Part shown: positions 1 to 6,649 of the stretch, one piece after another
How the letters are laid out: the number at the start of each line of letters is the position of its first letter
Numbering within the stretch: the first letter of the stretch is position 1
Assembly (NCBI GenBank): GCA_016295245.1
Contig: JAEDLO010000053.1
Span: forward strand, 1-11,614
DNA length: 11,614 bases
Source: Bacteroidales bacterium
GTDB lineage: Bacteria; Bacteroidota; Bacteroidia; Bacteroidales; UBA932
Reading direction: 5' to 3'
Program-made: the position numbers and the translations under genes
Notes under the pieces: generated by a model
What the model was told of the DNA's origin: nothing
Seen by the model: only the letters and a program-made list of their open reading frames with translations
Database searches by the model: none

Positions 1-80
1 TCAAGCCTTCCACCCCTCTGAGGGAGGGCCTGAGGGCCTTCGCCCGCTGGTACGCAGGATACTACGGGCCTGCGCGCTAG
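1..80 (+). CDS. NAD-dependent sugar epimerase/dehydratase, C-terminal end only
   Basis: The reading frame that starts with the codon at 3-5 is open from the window edge to a TAG at 78-80. It encodes 25 residues ending a protein. The stretch TPLREGLRAFARWYAGYYG matches the usual C-terminal tail of extended short-chain dehydrogenases such as UDP-glucuronate 4-epimerase and nucleotide-sugar epimerases, where a Thr-Pro-Leu-x-Glu-Gly-Leu motif leads into a helix with Phe and Trp-Tyr. These enzymes use NAD(P) to change nucleotide sugars for capsule, O-antigen or other glycans. The Rossmann domain and the catalytic Tyr-x-x-x-Lys lie outside the window, so the exact substrate cannot be read. The family call rests on this tail alone. 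It fits the envelope-related genes that follow. Confidence 0.7.
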   Translation, partial: KPSTPLREGLRAFARWYAGYYGPAR

Positions 81-90
81 GCGCGGGCTC
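66..90 (+). terminator. Possible hairpin terminator overlapping the epimerase stop
   Basis: GGGCCTGCGC (66-75) can pair with GCGCGGGCTC (81-90) as a 10-bp stem with two G-U pairs and a 5-nt loop that contains the stop codon. Two T runs follow at 105-112 and 115-121. The gap of 14 nt between stem and T run is longer than in a canonical intrinsic terminator, so this is only a candidate end for the upstream transcript. Confidence 0.35.
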
Positions 91-171
91 GGGGCTCTGA
101 TGTATTTTTTTTCATTTTTTTCCGCGGATTTGTCCGGTTTTTGCATCTATAGTGTAGAAAGTACAAATTAT

Positions 172-176
172 AGGAG
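172..176 (+). promoter_or_regulatory. AGGAG Shine-Dalgarno-like site
   Basis: AGGAG lies 9 nt before the ATG at 186. It supports that start for the lipoprotein gene. The other genes in the window mostly have no such site, as is common in Bacteroidota, so this one stands out. Confidence 0.5.
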
Positions 177-185
177 ACCTACACA

Positions 186-1139
186 ATGAGATACAGGGCC
201 ATACTTCTGCTTCCATTTCTTTATCTTCTGTCCGCCTGCGGTACAACGGCGGATCTGGTAAACAGCAACTACATTGACGGTATCTACTACCGTCCGCAGC
301 CGGCACCGGAACCGGTGGTGCTCAAGTCCAAGGAGGACTTCGAGGCCCTCGGCCGTCTCGGCGCGCAGGCCGGCATCGGCAGACGTGACACCCTGGTTGT
401 CGTCCACCAGTACGAGGATCCTTGGGACTCCTGGTACTACTCTCCTTGGCGTTACAGCACCTGGTACTATCTGCCTTGGGCAAGCTCGGCGTTCTACTGG
501 GACTCTTGGTACTACAACCGCTACTACTGGGGCTACTATCCTTCATATTATTACGGCCCGTGGTATTACGGCTATTACGACCCTTGGTACTATGACCCTT
601 GGTACAACAGCCACTGGCACCACCACGGCGGCGTCGCCCACCACTATCCTGTCGGCAGCGTAAAGCGCCACGACGGCTTCAACTACAACGCCGGCCGCGT
701 GAACATCTCCCGCAACCAGGCCCAGGGCGGCTCTTACGGCAGCGGCGGCTCAGTCCGCGTCGGCTCAAGCTCAGGTTCAGTCCGCGTTGGCTCAGGCTCA
801 TCGGCGGGTTACCGTCCGGGCAGCGGCAGCAACGTGCGCAGTAACGGCTCGAACCATAGCTACAGGGCTGAGAGCAGCGCGACTCAGAACCGCAGCGGCA
901 GCGGCTACAACTACGTCCGCAGGGCGAACCCTTCAGGCTCGTCTTCAGGCAGCACTAGCACTTCGCGCAGCTATAACTCCAACAACAACAATAGCTCACG
1001 CAGCTACAATTCCGGCACGACACGCTCATCCGGCAGCTCGTATTCCGGCGGCGGAAGCTACGGCGGAGGCGGCGGTGCATCCCGCAGTATGGGCGGCGGC
1101 AACGGAGGTGGCGGCGGCTCAAGAGGCGGTCGCAGGTAA
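186..1139 (+). CDS. Tyr/Trp-rich lipoprotein with Gly/Ser-rich tail, unknown function
   Basis: The 317-residue product starts with a lipoprotein signal peptide: basic residues at 2 and 4, a hydrophobic core, and a lipobox Leu-Ser-Ala-Cys with the lipidated Cys at 18. The residues after Cys18 (Gly-Thr-Thr) do not form the acidic run used as a surface export signal in some Bacteroidota, so a periplasm-facing outer-membrane anchor is a fair inference. Residues 78-147 contain 12 Trp and 22 Tyr, often as Asp-Pro-Trp-Tyr-Tyr. A His-rich patch (147-150) follows. From about 165 the protein is low-complexity Ser, Gly, Asn and Arg, ending in Gly runs and Arg-Gly-Gly-Arg-Arg. It has no enzymatic motif that I recognise. 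Proteins of similar composition in Bacteroides have been labelled 'vitellogenin II precursor', which is a composition artefact. It lies 42 nt upstream of a FadL-type barrel gene and is probably co-transcribed with it. Confidence 0.85.
   Translation: MRYRAILLLPFLYLLSACGTTADLVNSNYIDGIYYRPQPAPEPVVLKSKEDFEALGRLGAQAGIGRRDTLVVVHQYEDPWDSWYYSPWRYSTWYYLPWASSAFYWDSWYYNRYYWGYYPSYYYGPWYYGYYDPWYYDPWYNSHWHHHGGVAHHYPVGSVKRHDGFNYNAGRVNISRNQAQGGSYGSGGSVRVGSSSGSVRVGSGSSAGYRPGSGSNVRSNGSNHSYRAESSATQNRSGSGYNYVRRANPSGSSSGSTSTSRSYNSNNNNSSRSYNSGTTRSSGSSYSGGGSYGGGGGASRSMGGGNGGGGGSRGGRR
747..800 (+). repeat. Two tandem 27-nt units inside the lipoprotein gene
   Basis: Units at 747-773 and 774-800 agree at 24 of 27 positions and encode Gly-Ser-Val-Arg-Val-Gly-Ser-x-Ser twice. 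The differences are mainly third-base changes, so the duplication is in frame and the protein repeat has been kept. Confidence 0.8.
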
Positions 1140-1181
1140 GCCCTCCCGTAGTGTTAAACCCTTTAGATTCAGCGAATTATT

Positions 1182-2873
1182 ATGAAAACCAGATTTGCTC
1201 TCACAGCCCTTCTCCTCTGCCTTGGAGCAGCGGCGGGCGCCCAGAATATGTATGACGCGATAGCGTTCAGCCAGACCAACAACTTCGGCACCGCGCGTTC
1301 GGCCGCTCTCGGCGGCGCGGGTACCGCCCTTGGCGGCGACCTCGGAATGGTAGCTACCAACCCTGCAGGCTCGGCAGTTGCCGGCTATGGCCAGGCCGTG
1401 GTGACCCAGAACATATCGATTTCGGGCACCAGCTCCGCCTATGCCCCGTATGCCAACGACTTCGGCGCCGCTTCAAACCGCAACCGCGCGCGCTACATCA
1501 CCCCTGACTTCGGCGCTTCGCTCGCCTTCAACACCGGCAACCGCAAGGGCCTCAGGCGCGTGACCATCGCGTTTTTCACCAACCAGAGCTATGACTATAA
1601 CTCCTATGCCGACGCCTATGGGCGCAACGGCAAGACCTCCAAGGCCGGCGAACTCGCTTCCGCCGCCTGGGGTCTGGATGAGTCCGTGCTCGCAAACAGC
1701 AACTCCTACAGCTCTTCCGGCGTGCCTTGGGACGTGCTTACGGGCTATCAGGGCGGCCTGATTGCCTCGACTTCCTCTAGCGACGGCTCCTATATCGGCA
1801 TCACCCAGGGCTTCAACAAACGCGGTCTCAATTATGTGCCGGGCGAGCTCTCACAGTCTGCCGAGTACAGCAAGACCGGCGTCAAGAAGGAGGCCGTCTT
1901 CAACATCGGCTTCGACTTCTCCGACAAGTTCTATTTCGGAGTGAACATCGGTACTCCGAGGCTCTCTTACGACTACTTCGAGAACTTCAGCGAGTCCGCC
2001 GTCAATACCGACAATTTCCCTATTTACTACGATGATGATGCCGGCATCGAACGCACTGATTACTTCAAGAGCGCCAGCTACGGCTACCACTACGCAGCCG
2101 ACGTGAAGGGCTCATACGTCAAGCTCGGTATGATTTTCCTGCCGACCAGGCATCTCAGAGTGGGCGCCACCGTCCAGCTCCCTGGCCGCCTGAAGGTATC
2201 GGAGACCTTCCAGTATGAGGCTTCTACCCGCACCGTAGAGGGTGCGTGGAACGACAACGCCTCTTCTCCTGTCGGCGAGTATTCTTACAAGATCAATACC
2301 CCTTACAGCATCGGCGCCGGCCTTGCCTACTCTGTTGACAGAGGTTTGCTGAGCGTTGATTATGAGCTGGTTGACTACAGCTCGATGCGCTTCACGGGCG
2401 TCGATACATTCAGGGCGCTCAACGAGACCAACCGCAGGTTCGCCGGCGTACAGCACATTATCCGCGCCGGTCTGGAGTTCAAGCTCAACAAGTCCTTCGC
2501 CGTCCGCGCCGGCTACTCGTTTATGACCGACCCGGAGCGCACCTGGAGCAATGACTTGGGCGAGATAGTGGACGCTTCAACCTTCTCAAACAATTTCGAC
2601 GACTATGACAGCCACGCGCGCAGCCTGGTTTCATACCGCTACAATAATTCCCTGACCCGTACCGCATCGCTGGGCTTCGGATATTCTTCTTCCGGCTCGT
2701 TCTTTGCCGACTTCGTCTGCCGGGTTACGAGGTATCCGACTTTCAAGGTCGCCCCGTATTACGACTACGACGTATATGACAAGGACGGTAAGCTCCTGGA
2801 TGTGGCTTCGCCTGTGGTAAAGATTGACCGCAATCTCTGGAATCTTGCCCTGACTGTGGGCTGGAGGTTCTAA
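1182..2873 (+). CDS. OmpP1/FadL/TodX-family outer-membrane beta-barrel protein
   Basis: This is a 563-residue protein with a signal peptide (hydrophobic core about 6-18, likely cleavage after the Ala-Gly-Ala near residue 20). The mature N-terminus has the family hallmark: a Thr-Ala-Arg-Ser-Ala-Ala-Leu-Gly-Gly-Ala-Gly segment, then Ala-Leu-Gly-Gly-Asp, then Thr-Asn-Pro-Ala-Gly. The rest has alternating polar and hydrophobic strands, and the chain ends in Trp-Arg-Phe, a typical barrel C-terminus with a terminal aromatic residue. FadL-type proteins carry hydrophobic compounds such as fatty acids or aromatics across the outer membrane. Bacteroidota homologues are often labelled 'hemin receptor' without evidence. 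The substrate here is unknown. The start at 1182 fits the signal peptide; no Shine-Dalgarno site is visible. It follows the aromatic lipoprotein gene by 42 nt, which suggests that the two envelope proteins are made together. Confidence 0.85.
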   Translation: MKTRFALTALLLCLGAAAGAQNMYDAIAFSQTNNFGTARSAALGGAGTALGGDLGMVATNPAGSAVAGYGQAVVTQNISISGTSSAYAPYANDFGAASNRNRARYITPDFGASLAFNTGNRKGLRRVTIAFFTNQSYDYNSYADAYGRNGKTSKAGELASAAWGLDESVLANSNSYSSSGVPWDVLTGYQGGLIASTSSSDGSYIGITQGFNKRGLNYVPGELSQSAEYSKTGVKKEAVFNIGFDFSDKFYFGVNIGTPRLSYDYFENFSESAVNTDNFPIYYDDDAGIERTDYFKSASYGYHYAADVKGSYVKLGMIFLPTRHLRVGATVQLPGRLKVSETFQYEASTRTVEGAWNDNASSPVGEYSYKINTPYSIGAGLAYSVDRGLLSVDYELVDYSSMRFTGVDTFRALNETNRRFAGVQHIIRAGLEFKLNKSFAVRAGYSFMTDPERTWSNDLGEIVDASTFSNNFDDYDSHARSLVSYRYNNSLTRTASLGFGYSSSGSFFADFVCRVTRYPTFKVAPYYDYDVYDKDGKLLDVASPVVKIDRNLWNLALTVGWRF

Positions 2874-2898
2874 ACAAATATAGATTCTGATTTAACCG

Positions 2899-3885
2899 AT
2901 GAAATTTACAGCTAAACAACTGGCCGAGGTGCTCGGGGGCAGCGTAGAGGGCGACCCGAAGGCCACCGTCACCTCTTTCGCCAAGATTGAACAGGGCAAG
3001 ACCGGCCAGCTCTGCTTCTTCGCCAATCCCAAATACGAGCACTATGTCTATAAGAGCAAGGCTTCGGTGATTCTCGTCAACAACGACTTCGCCCCGAAGG
3101 AGCCGGTTGCGGCGACCCTCGTCAGGGTGCCGAACGCCTATGACGCCCTTGCCGACCTGCTCAAGTATGTCAATGACCAGAAAAAGGCTTACCGCCGCCA
3201 CCGCGGCCGCTGCTGCATCGCCTGGAGCGCCAAAATAGGTAAGCGCGTGTGGGTGGGCAACTTCGTGACCATCGGAAAGAAGGCGCAGGTGGGGGAGTGC
3301 ACCCGCATCTTCGATAACGTGACCATCGGCGAGGGCGCCCGCATCGGCAGCCACTGCATCATCTACCCCGGTGTCCACATCTTCCCGGGTTCGGTAATCG
3401 GCGACCGCGTCATCCTGCACGCCGGCTGCATCATCGGCGACGACGGCTTCGGCAACGCCCCTCAGCCTGACGGCAGCTGGAAGAAAATCGAGCACGTGGG
3501 CAACGTCATCATCGGCAACGACGTCGAGATCGGCTCCAACACGACGGTTGACCGCGCCCCTATGGAGTCAACCATCATCCACGACGGCGTGCGTATCGAC
3601 AACCTTTGCCAGATAGCTCACAACGTGGAGGTAGGGGAGAACACCGCTATGGCGGCCCTGACGGGCGTCGCCGGCTCCACCAAGATTGGAAAGGGCTGCA
3701 TCTTCGCCGGCCAGGTCGGCATCGCAGGCCATATCAAGATTGCGGACCGCACCACAGTCGGAGCGCAGTCCGGCATCATCGGAAACGTGCGCACTCCGGG
3801 CCAGACCCTCTTAGGTATGCCGGCCATCGATCACAAGACTTTCCTCAAGTCTTACGCCAAATTCAAGCAGTCCGGTGAGGAGTAA
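2899..3885 (+). CDS. lpxD: UDP-3-O-acylglucosamine N-acyltransferase LpxD
   Basis: LpxD adds the second (N-linked) 3-hydroxyacyl chain from acyl-ACP to UDP-3-O-acylglucosamine, the third step of lipid A synthesis, in the cytoplasm. The 328-residue product has the N-terminal uridine-binding domain (about 1-100, with the Phe-Phe-Ala-Asn-Pro-Lys-Tyr motif). From about 105 to 300 it is a left-handed beta-helix of hexapeptide repeats of the Ile-Gly-x-x-x-x type. The segment Gln-Ile-Ala-His-Asn-Val at 238-243 places the likely catalytic base at His241, matching His239 of E. coli LpxD. The C-terminal Gly-Met-Pro-Ala-Ile-Asp and Lys-Ser-Tyr-Ala tail is typical of the family. Length is close to that of known LpxD proteins (about 340). 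It sits 25 nt after the barrel gene and 27 nt before lpxC. Confidence 0.96.
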   Translation: MKFTAKQLAEVLGGSVEGDPKATVTSFAKIEQGKTGQLCFFANPKYEHYVYKSKASVILVNNDFAPKEPVAATLVRVPNAYDALADLLKYVNDQKKAYRRHRGRCCIAWSAKIGKRVWVGNFVTIGKKAQVGECTRIFDNVTIGEGARIGSHCIIYPGVHIFPGSVIGDRVILHAGCIIGDDGFGNAPQPDGSWKKIEHVGNVIIGNDVEIGSNTTVDRAPMESTIIHDGVRIDNLCQIAHNVEVGENTAMAALTGVAGSTKIGKGCIFAGQVGIAGHIKIADRTTVGAQSGIIGNVRTPGQTLLGMPAIDHKTFLKSYAKFKQSGEE

Positions 3886-3897
3886 TATTTTTTTTCG

Positions 3898-3905
3898 TAT
3901 CTTTG
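3898..3905 (+). promoter_or_regulatory. Bacteroidota -7 box (TATCTTTG) just before lpxC
   Basis: TATCTTTG fits the TAnnTTTG -7 consensus exactly and ends 7 nt before the lpxC ATG. I see no clear TTTG box 19-21 nt upstream, where the sequence is the end of lpxD. If the box is active, transcription would start at or within a few nt of the ATG. Confidence 0.45.
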
Positions 3906-3912
3906 CCGCCCG

Positions 3913-4821
3913 ATGAATCAATATACACTTTCAAATACTTACGTCTTCAAAGGCAGGGGCCTTCACACAGGCAAGGAAGCTACTGTCAAGGTAGGACCTG
4001 CCGCAGAAGATACCGGAATAATATTCTATAGGACAGATGCTGCTGTCCGCATTCCGGCGAGAGCCGACAGGATCAGCAGGACCGACAGGTGCACCATCCT
4101 CACCGAGGATGGCGTTTCGGTATTTACAATTGAGCATCTGCTTTCAGCCCTTACGGGCCTGGGTGTTGACAACGCCTTTGTCGAGATTGACAACGACGAA
4201 GTCCCTATTCTTGACGGCAGCGCCCTTCCTTATGTCTCGGCTTTTCTTGCCGACGGACTTGAGGAGCAGGCTGCGCCGCGTCGCTATATCACTATAGATG
4301 AGGAGATTGAGGTGAAGGACGAGCAAACCGGATCCTGGGTAAGGGTCACTCCTGCCGACAAGTTCAGCTGCGAGGTTACGGTGGATTTCAACTCCAGGGT
4401 GCTGGGCGTGCAGAGCGCTTCCTGGACCGAAGGCGACGACTACGCCGGCCAGATTGCACCCTGCCGCACCTTCTGCTTCTTCCACGAGTTGGAGTTCCTC
4501 GCCTCGAAGGGCTTGGTCAAGGGCGGCGACGTGGACAACGCCATCGTGATCGTGGAGCATCCGGTCACCCGCGAGCAGGTGGACAGGATGGCTTCCATCT
4601 TCAACCAGCCCAGGCTCGACGTGACCGAGGCGGGTTACCTCTCCAACCTCACCCTGCGCTTCGACAACGAGTGCGGCAGGCACAAGCTTCTCGACCTGAT
4701 CGGAGACATCAGGCTCGCCGGCGGCTTCCTCAAGGCACACGTGAGCGCCTACAAGCCCGGCCACACCATCAACAGCGTGTTAACCAAGAAAATCGTATCA
4801 AAAATTTTAGTAAATGGCTAA
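3913..4821 (+). CDS. lpxC: UDP-3-O-acyl-GlcNAc deacetylase LpxC, without fused FabZ
   Basis: LpxC is the zinc-dependent deacetylase that makes the committed step of lipid A synthesis. All key residues can be placed: Glu74 and His75 in Thr-Ile-Glu-His-Leu-Leu-Ser-Ala, His257 and Asp261 in His-Lys-Leu-Leu-Asp-Leu-Ile-Gly-Asp, and His284 in Lys-Pro-Gly-His. They correspond to E. coli Glu78, His79, His238, Asp242 and His265, and the 27-residue spacing between the last two histidines is the same. The protein ends at residue 302, soon after the LpxC fold. In most Bacteroidota lpxC is fused to fabZ as one protein of about 460 residues; here the stop is followed directly by lpxA, whose start overlaps the end of lpxC by 8 nt. 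No FabZ sequence is visible in the window. Confidence 0.96.
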   Translation: MNQYTLSNTYVFKGRGLHTGKEATVKVGPAAEDTGIIFYRTDAAVRIPARADRISRTDRCTILTEDGVSVFTIEHLLSALTGLGVDNAFVEIDNDEVPILDGSALPYVSAFLADGLEEQAAPRRYITIDEEIEVKDEQTGSWVRVTPADKFSCEVTVDFNSRVLGVQSASWTEGDDYAGQIAPCRTFCFFHELEFLASKGLVKGGDVDNAIVIVEHPVTREQVDRMASIFNQPRLDVTEAGYLSNLTLRFDNECGRHKLLDLIGDIRLAGGFLKAHVSAYKPGHTINSVLTKKIVSKILVNG

Positions 4822-5626
4822 TATCCATCCGCTAGCAACCGTAAGCCCCAACGCGAAGTTGGGCGAAAACGTTGAAGTAGGCCCATACGCCTTCATCGAT
4901 GACAATGTCGTAATCGGCGACAACTGCAAGATTCATCCTCACGCGACCATCTACCCTTATGTGACTATGGGCAGCGGCTGCCAGGTTTTCCCGGGAGCCG
5001 TCGTGGGCGCCGTGCCTCAGGATCTGAAGTTTGAGGGCGAAGTGACCTATGTGGAGATTGGCGACAACGTCACCATCCGCGAGTGCGCCACCATCAACCG
5101 CGGCACCAAGGCGAGCGGCAAGGGCGTGACCAAGGTCGGCAGCAACACCCTGATTATGTCTTACGTGCACATCGCGCACGACTGCCGCGTCGGCAACCAC
5201 TGCATCCTCGTGAGCTATGTGGGCATCGCCGGCGAGACTGAGGTGGACGACTGGGCGATTATCGGCGGCAGCACCGTCGTGCACCAGTTCTCCCACATCG
5301 GTACCCACGCAATGGTCGGAGGCGGCACCGCCGTCAACAAGGACATCCCGCCTTACGCCATCTGCGGCCGCACCCCTATCTGCTTTGCGGGCGTCAACCT
5401 TGTCGGCCTGCGCCGCAGGGGCTTCGAATCCGACACCATCCGCACCATCAAGGATATCTACGACACCATCTACTACCAGGGCTACAACGTCTCTGACGCC
5501 TGCTCGAAGGTAGAGGCCGGCTTCCCGCAGTCGGTGGAGCGTGACACCATCCTTGAGTTCATCAGGAACTCCAAGCGCGGCATCGTCCGTGCCGGAGATT
5601 CTTCGACCAGGGGTTCCATTGAGTAG
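4814..5626 (+). CDS. lpxA: Acyl-ACP--UDP-N-acetylglucosamine O-acyltransferase LpxA
   Basis: LpxA starts lipid A synthesis by moving a 3-hydroxyacyl chain from acyl-ACP to the 3-OH of UDP-GlcNAc. The first roughly 185 residues form a left-handed beta-helix of hexapeptide repeats. His119-Ile-Ala-His122-Asp-Cys gives the conserved pair equivalent to E. coli His122 and catalytic His125. The family segments Gly-Gly-x-x-x-Val-His-Gln-Phe and Asn-Leu-Val-Gly-Leu-Arg-Arg-Arg-Gly-Phe are present, followed by the helical C-terminal domain. At 270 residues it is slightly longer than E. coli LpxA (262), because of a Ser/Arg/Gly-rich tail after about residue 255. The ATG overlaps the lpxC stop (ATGGCTAA), which points to translational coupling, and the next gene begins 1 nt after the lpxA stop. 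Confidence 0.96.
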   Translation: MANIHPLATVSPNAKLGENVEVGPYAFIDDNVVIGDNCKIHPHATIYPYVTMGSGCQVFPGAVVGAVPQDLKFEGEVTYVEIGDNVTIRECATINRGTKASGKGVTKVGSNTLIMSYVHIAHDCRVGNHCILVSYVGIAGETEVDDWAIIGGSTVVHQFSHIGTHAMVGGGTAVNKDIPPYAICGRTPICFAGVNLVGLRRRGFESDTIRTIKDIYDTIYYQGYNVSDACSKVEAGFPQSVERDTILEFIRNSKRGIVRAGDSSTRGSIE

Positions 5627-5627
5627 G

Positions 5628-6224
5628 GTGCCGACGCTTCCAATCGCATATTTTCCACCGGTAGAATACTTTGCAGTCCTTGCAAGGTATTCTTCGGTTT
5701 ATGTCGAGGCCTGCGAGAATTACCAGAAGCAGTCTTACCGCAACCGCTGCCACATCTACGCCGAGAACGGCGTCCAGGCCCTGAGTTTCCCGGTGCGCCA
5801 CGTCGGGGGCTCCTTCCGCATCCCGATTACCGAAATCGAGGTGGACTACAGCACTCCCTGGGTGCGCAAGACCGAGCGCTGCATCGACACGGCCTATATG
5901 TCCTCGCCTTTCTTCGAGTATTACCGCGACCCTCTTTTCGCCATCCTGGACTCCTGCCCGAGGACGCTCTGGGAGCTGGATATGAAGCTTATCGGCTTCT
6001 TCATTGCTAAAATCGGGCTCAAAACCGAGCTGGTCCCGACCACTTCTTTCGACCCTTCTCCGCTCGAAATCCATCCCAAGAAAGCCAACACCATTCTTCA
6101 GGACTACGGCCTCGACCGACCATATTATCAGGTCTTTTCGTCCAAGTACGGCTTCATCCCCAACCTCTCTGTGATGGACCTGCTCTTCAACGAGGGTCCC
6201 GAGTCCATCTGCTGCCTGCTGTAG
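5628..6224 (+). CDS. WbqC-family protein
   Basis: The 198-residue product matches the WbqC-like family: an N-terminal Ala-Tyr-Phe-Pro-Pro-Val-Glu-Tyr-Phe, then Glu-Asn-Tyr-Gln-Lys-Gln-Ser-Tyr-Arg-Asn-Arg, a Phe-Pro-Val strand, and a later Ser-Pro-Phe-Phe-Glu-Tyr-Tyr motif. Family members occur in O-antigen and other glycan clusters and in many Bacteroidota genomes; their biochemical role is not settled. I chose the GTG at 5628, 1 nt after the lpxA stop. It lies five residues before the first family motif (Val-Pro-Thr-Leu-Pro-Ile-Ala). An in-frame ATG at 5541 would add 29 residues inside lpxA with no family similarity, and no other ATG lies before the conserved core. The tight junction suggests expression with the lpx genes, which makes an envelope glycolipid role plausible but unproven. 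Confidence 0.85.
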   Translation: MPTLPIAYFPPVEYFAVLARYSSVYVEACENYQKQSYRNRCHIYAENGVQALSFPVRHVGGSFRIPITEIEVDYSTPWVRKTERCIDTAYMSSPFFEYYRDPLFAILDSCPRTLWELDMKLIGFFIAKIGLKTELVPTTSFDPSPLEIHPKKANTILQDYGLDRPYYQVFSSKYGFIPNLSVMDLLFNEGPESICCLL

Positions 6225-6294
6225 CCGCTGCCCCTTCCCGCCGCCTTTCCTCTGCCTTTTCCGCCGCCGGTGCTACGGGTGCCGCCGCGGATAA

Positions 6295-6325
6295 TTTGTT
6301 ATTTCCCAAAGTTTTGCTATATTTG
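6295..6325 (+). promoter_or_regulatory. Bacteroidota-type promoter for the rimP operon
   Basis: TTTG at 6295-6298 and TATATTTG at 6318-6325 match the -33 and -7 boxes of the Bacteroidota primary sigma factor, with a 19-nt spacer. The start of transcription would fall near 6332, giving a leader of about 45 nt before the rimP ATG. The upstream stretch 6225-6290 is C-rich and appears non-coding. Confidence 0.75.
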
Positions 6326-6341
6326 CAACGTGAAAGAGATT

Positions 6342-6370
6342 GAAGGCCCCCGACGAGGTCTTCTTTTTTT
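6342..6370 (+). terminator. Terminator-like hairpin in the rimP leader (candidate attenuator)
   Basis: GAAGGCC (6342-6348) pairs with GGTCTTC (6357-6363) as a 7-bp stem with one G-U pair and an 8-nt loop. Seven T residues follow directly (6364-6370), and the rimP ATG is 6 nt further on. It lies after the promoter and before the first gene, where it could end transcription early. Nothing convergent needs a terminator here. Confidence 0.6.
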
Positions 6371-6376
6371 ATAAAA

Positions 6377-6649
6377 ATGGACAGAATCAAAATGGAAAGC
6401 GTGGCCTCTGCGGCCGCAAGCGAGCGCGGATGCTCGATAGTTGAACTTGCGTTCAACGACGACGACAACATCTTCGAGATTACCATCGACAAGGCCGACG
6501 GCGACGTGCAACTCGCCGATTGCGAGCACGTTCACCGTGCCATCCTTGCCGCTTTCGACAGGAATATCGAGGATTACTCCCTTACGGTGGGCTCTGTGGG
6601 CATCGATGCCGAGGAGGCCGACGAAATGCTGAAAACAATAAATGAATAA
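6377..6649 (+). CDS. rimP: RimP-like ribosome maturation factor, N-terminal domain only
   Basis: RimP helps 30S subunit maturation and usually has about 150 residues: an N-terminal alpha/beta domain and a C-terminal SH3-like barrel. This 90-residue product fits the N-terminal domain: a first helix, then a strand Ile-Val-Glu-Leu-Ala-Phe, then Phe-Glu-Ile-Thr-Ile-Asp-Lys, the Asp-Cys-Glu-His-Val-His-Arg-Ala helix, and Tyr-Ser-Leu-Thr-Val-Gly-Ser-Val-Gly-Ile-Asp. The last segment takes the place of the usual Glu-Val-Ser-Ser-Pro-Gly-Leu-Asp. The protein then stops after a short acidic helix, and nusA starts 6 nt later, so there is no room for the second domain. The call rests on sequence pattern and on the standard rimP-nusA-infB order. 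Two ATGs (6377, 6392) are possible starts; the first gives a full first helix. Confidence 0.75.
   Translation: MDRIKMESVASAAASERGCSIVELAFNDDDNIFEITIDKADGDVQLADCEHVHRAILAAFDRNIEDYSLTVGSVGIDAEEADEMLKTINE

Noticed and set aside
129..170. TTTG and TTTTTG boxes before the lipoprotein gene as a promoter
   Set aside because: No TAnnTTTG box occurs at the right distance; the best candidate (TACAAATT at 163-170) matches poorly and would start transcription almost at the ribosome site. A promoter is likely in this region but I cannot place it.
2875..2882. Minus-strand TATATTTG, a match to the -7 box, between the barrel gene and lpxD
   Set aside because: No TTG-type box lies 19-21 nt upstream on that strand, and it would only produce antisense RNA of the barrel gene. 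A single 8-nt match in A/T-rich spacer is weak evidence.
2743..3495. 250-codon open frame on the - strand over the end of the barrel gene and lpxD
   Set aside because: It is antisense to two well-supported genes, and its sequence is low-information Val/Ala/Asp/Leu text typical of complement frames.
3913..4821. lpxC truncated by a frameshift that hides FabZ in another frame
   Set aside because: The lpxA reading frame starts within the last codons of lpxC and is intact over its whole length, so no FabZ sequence can lie downstream in another frame.
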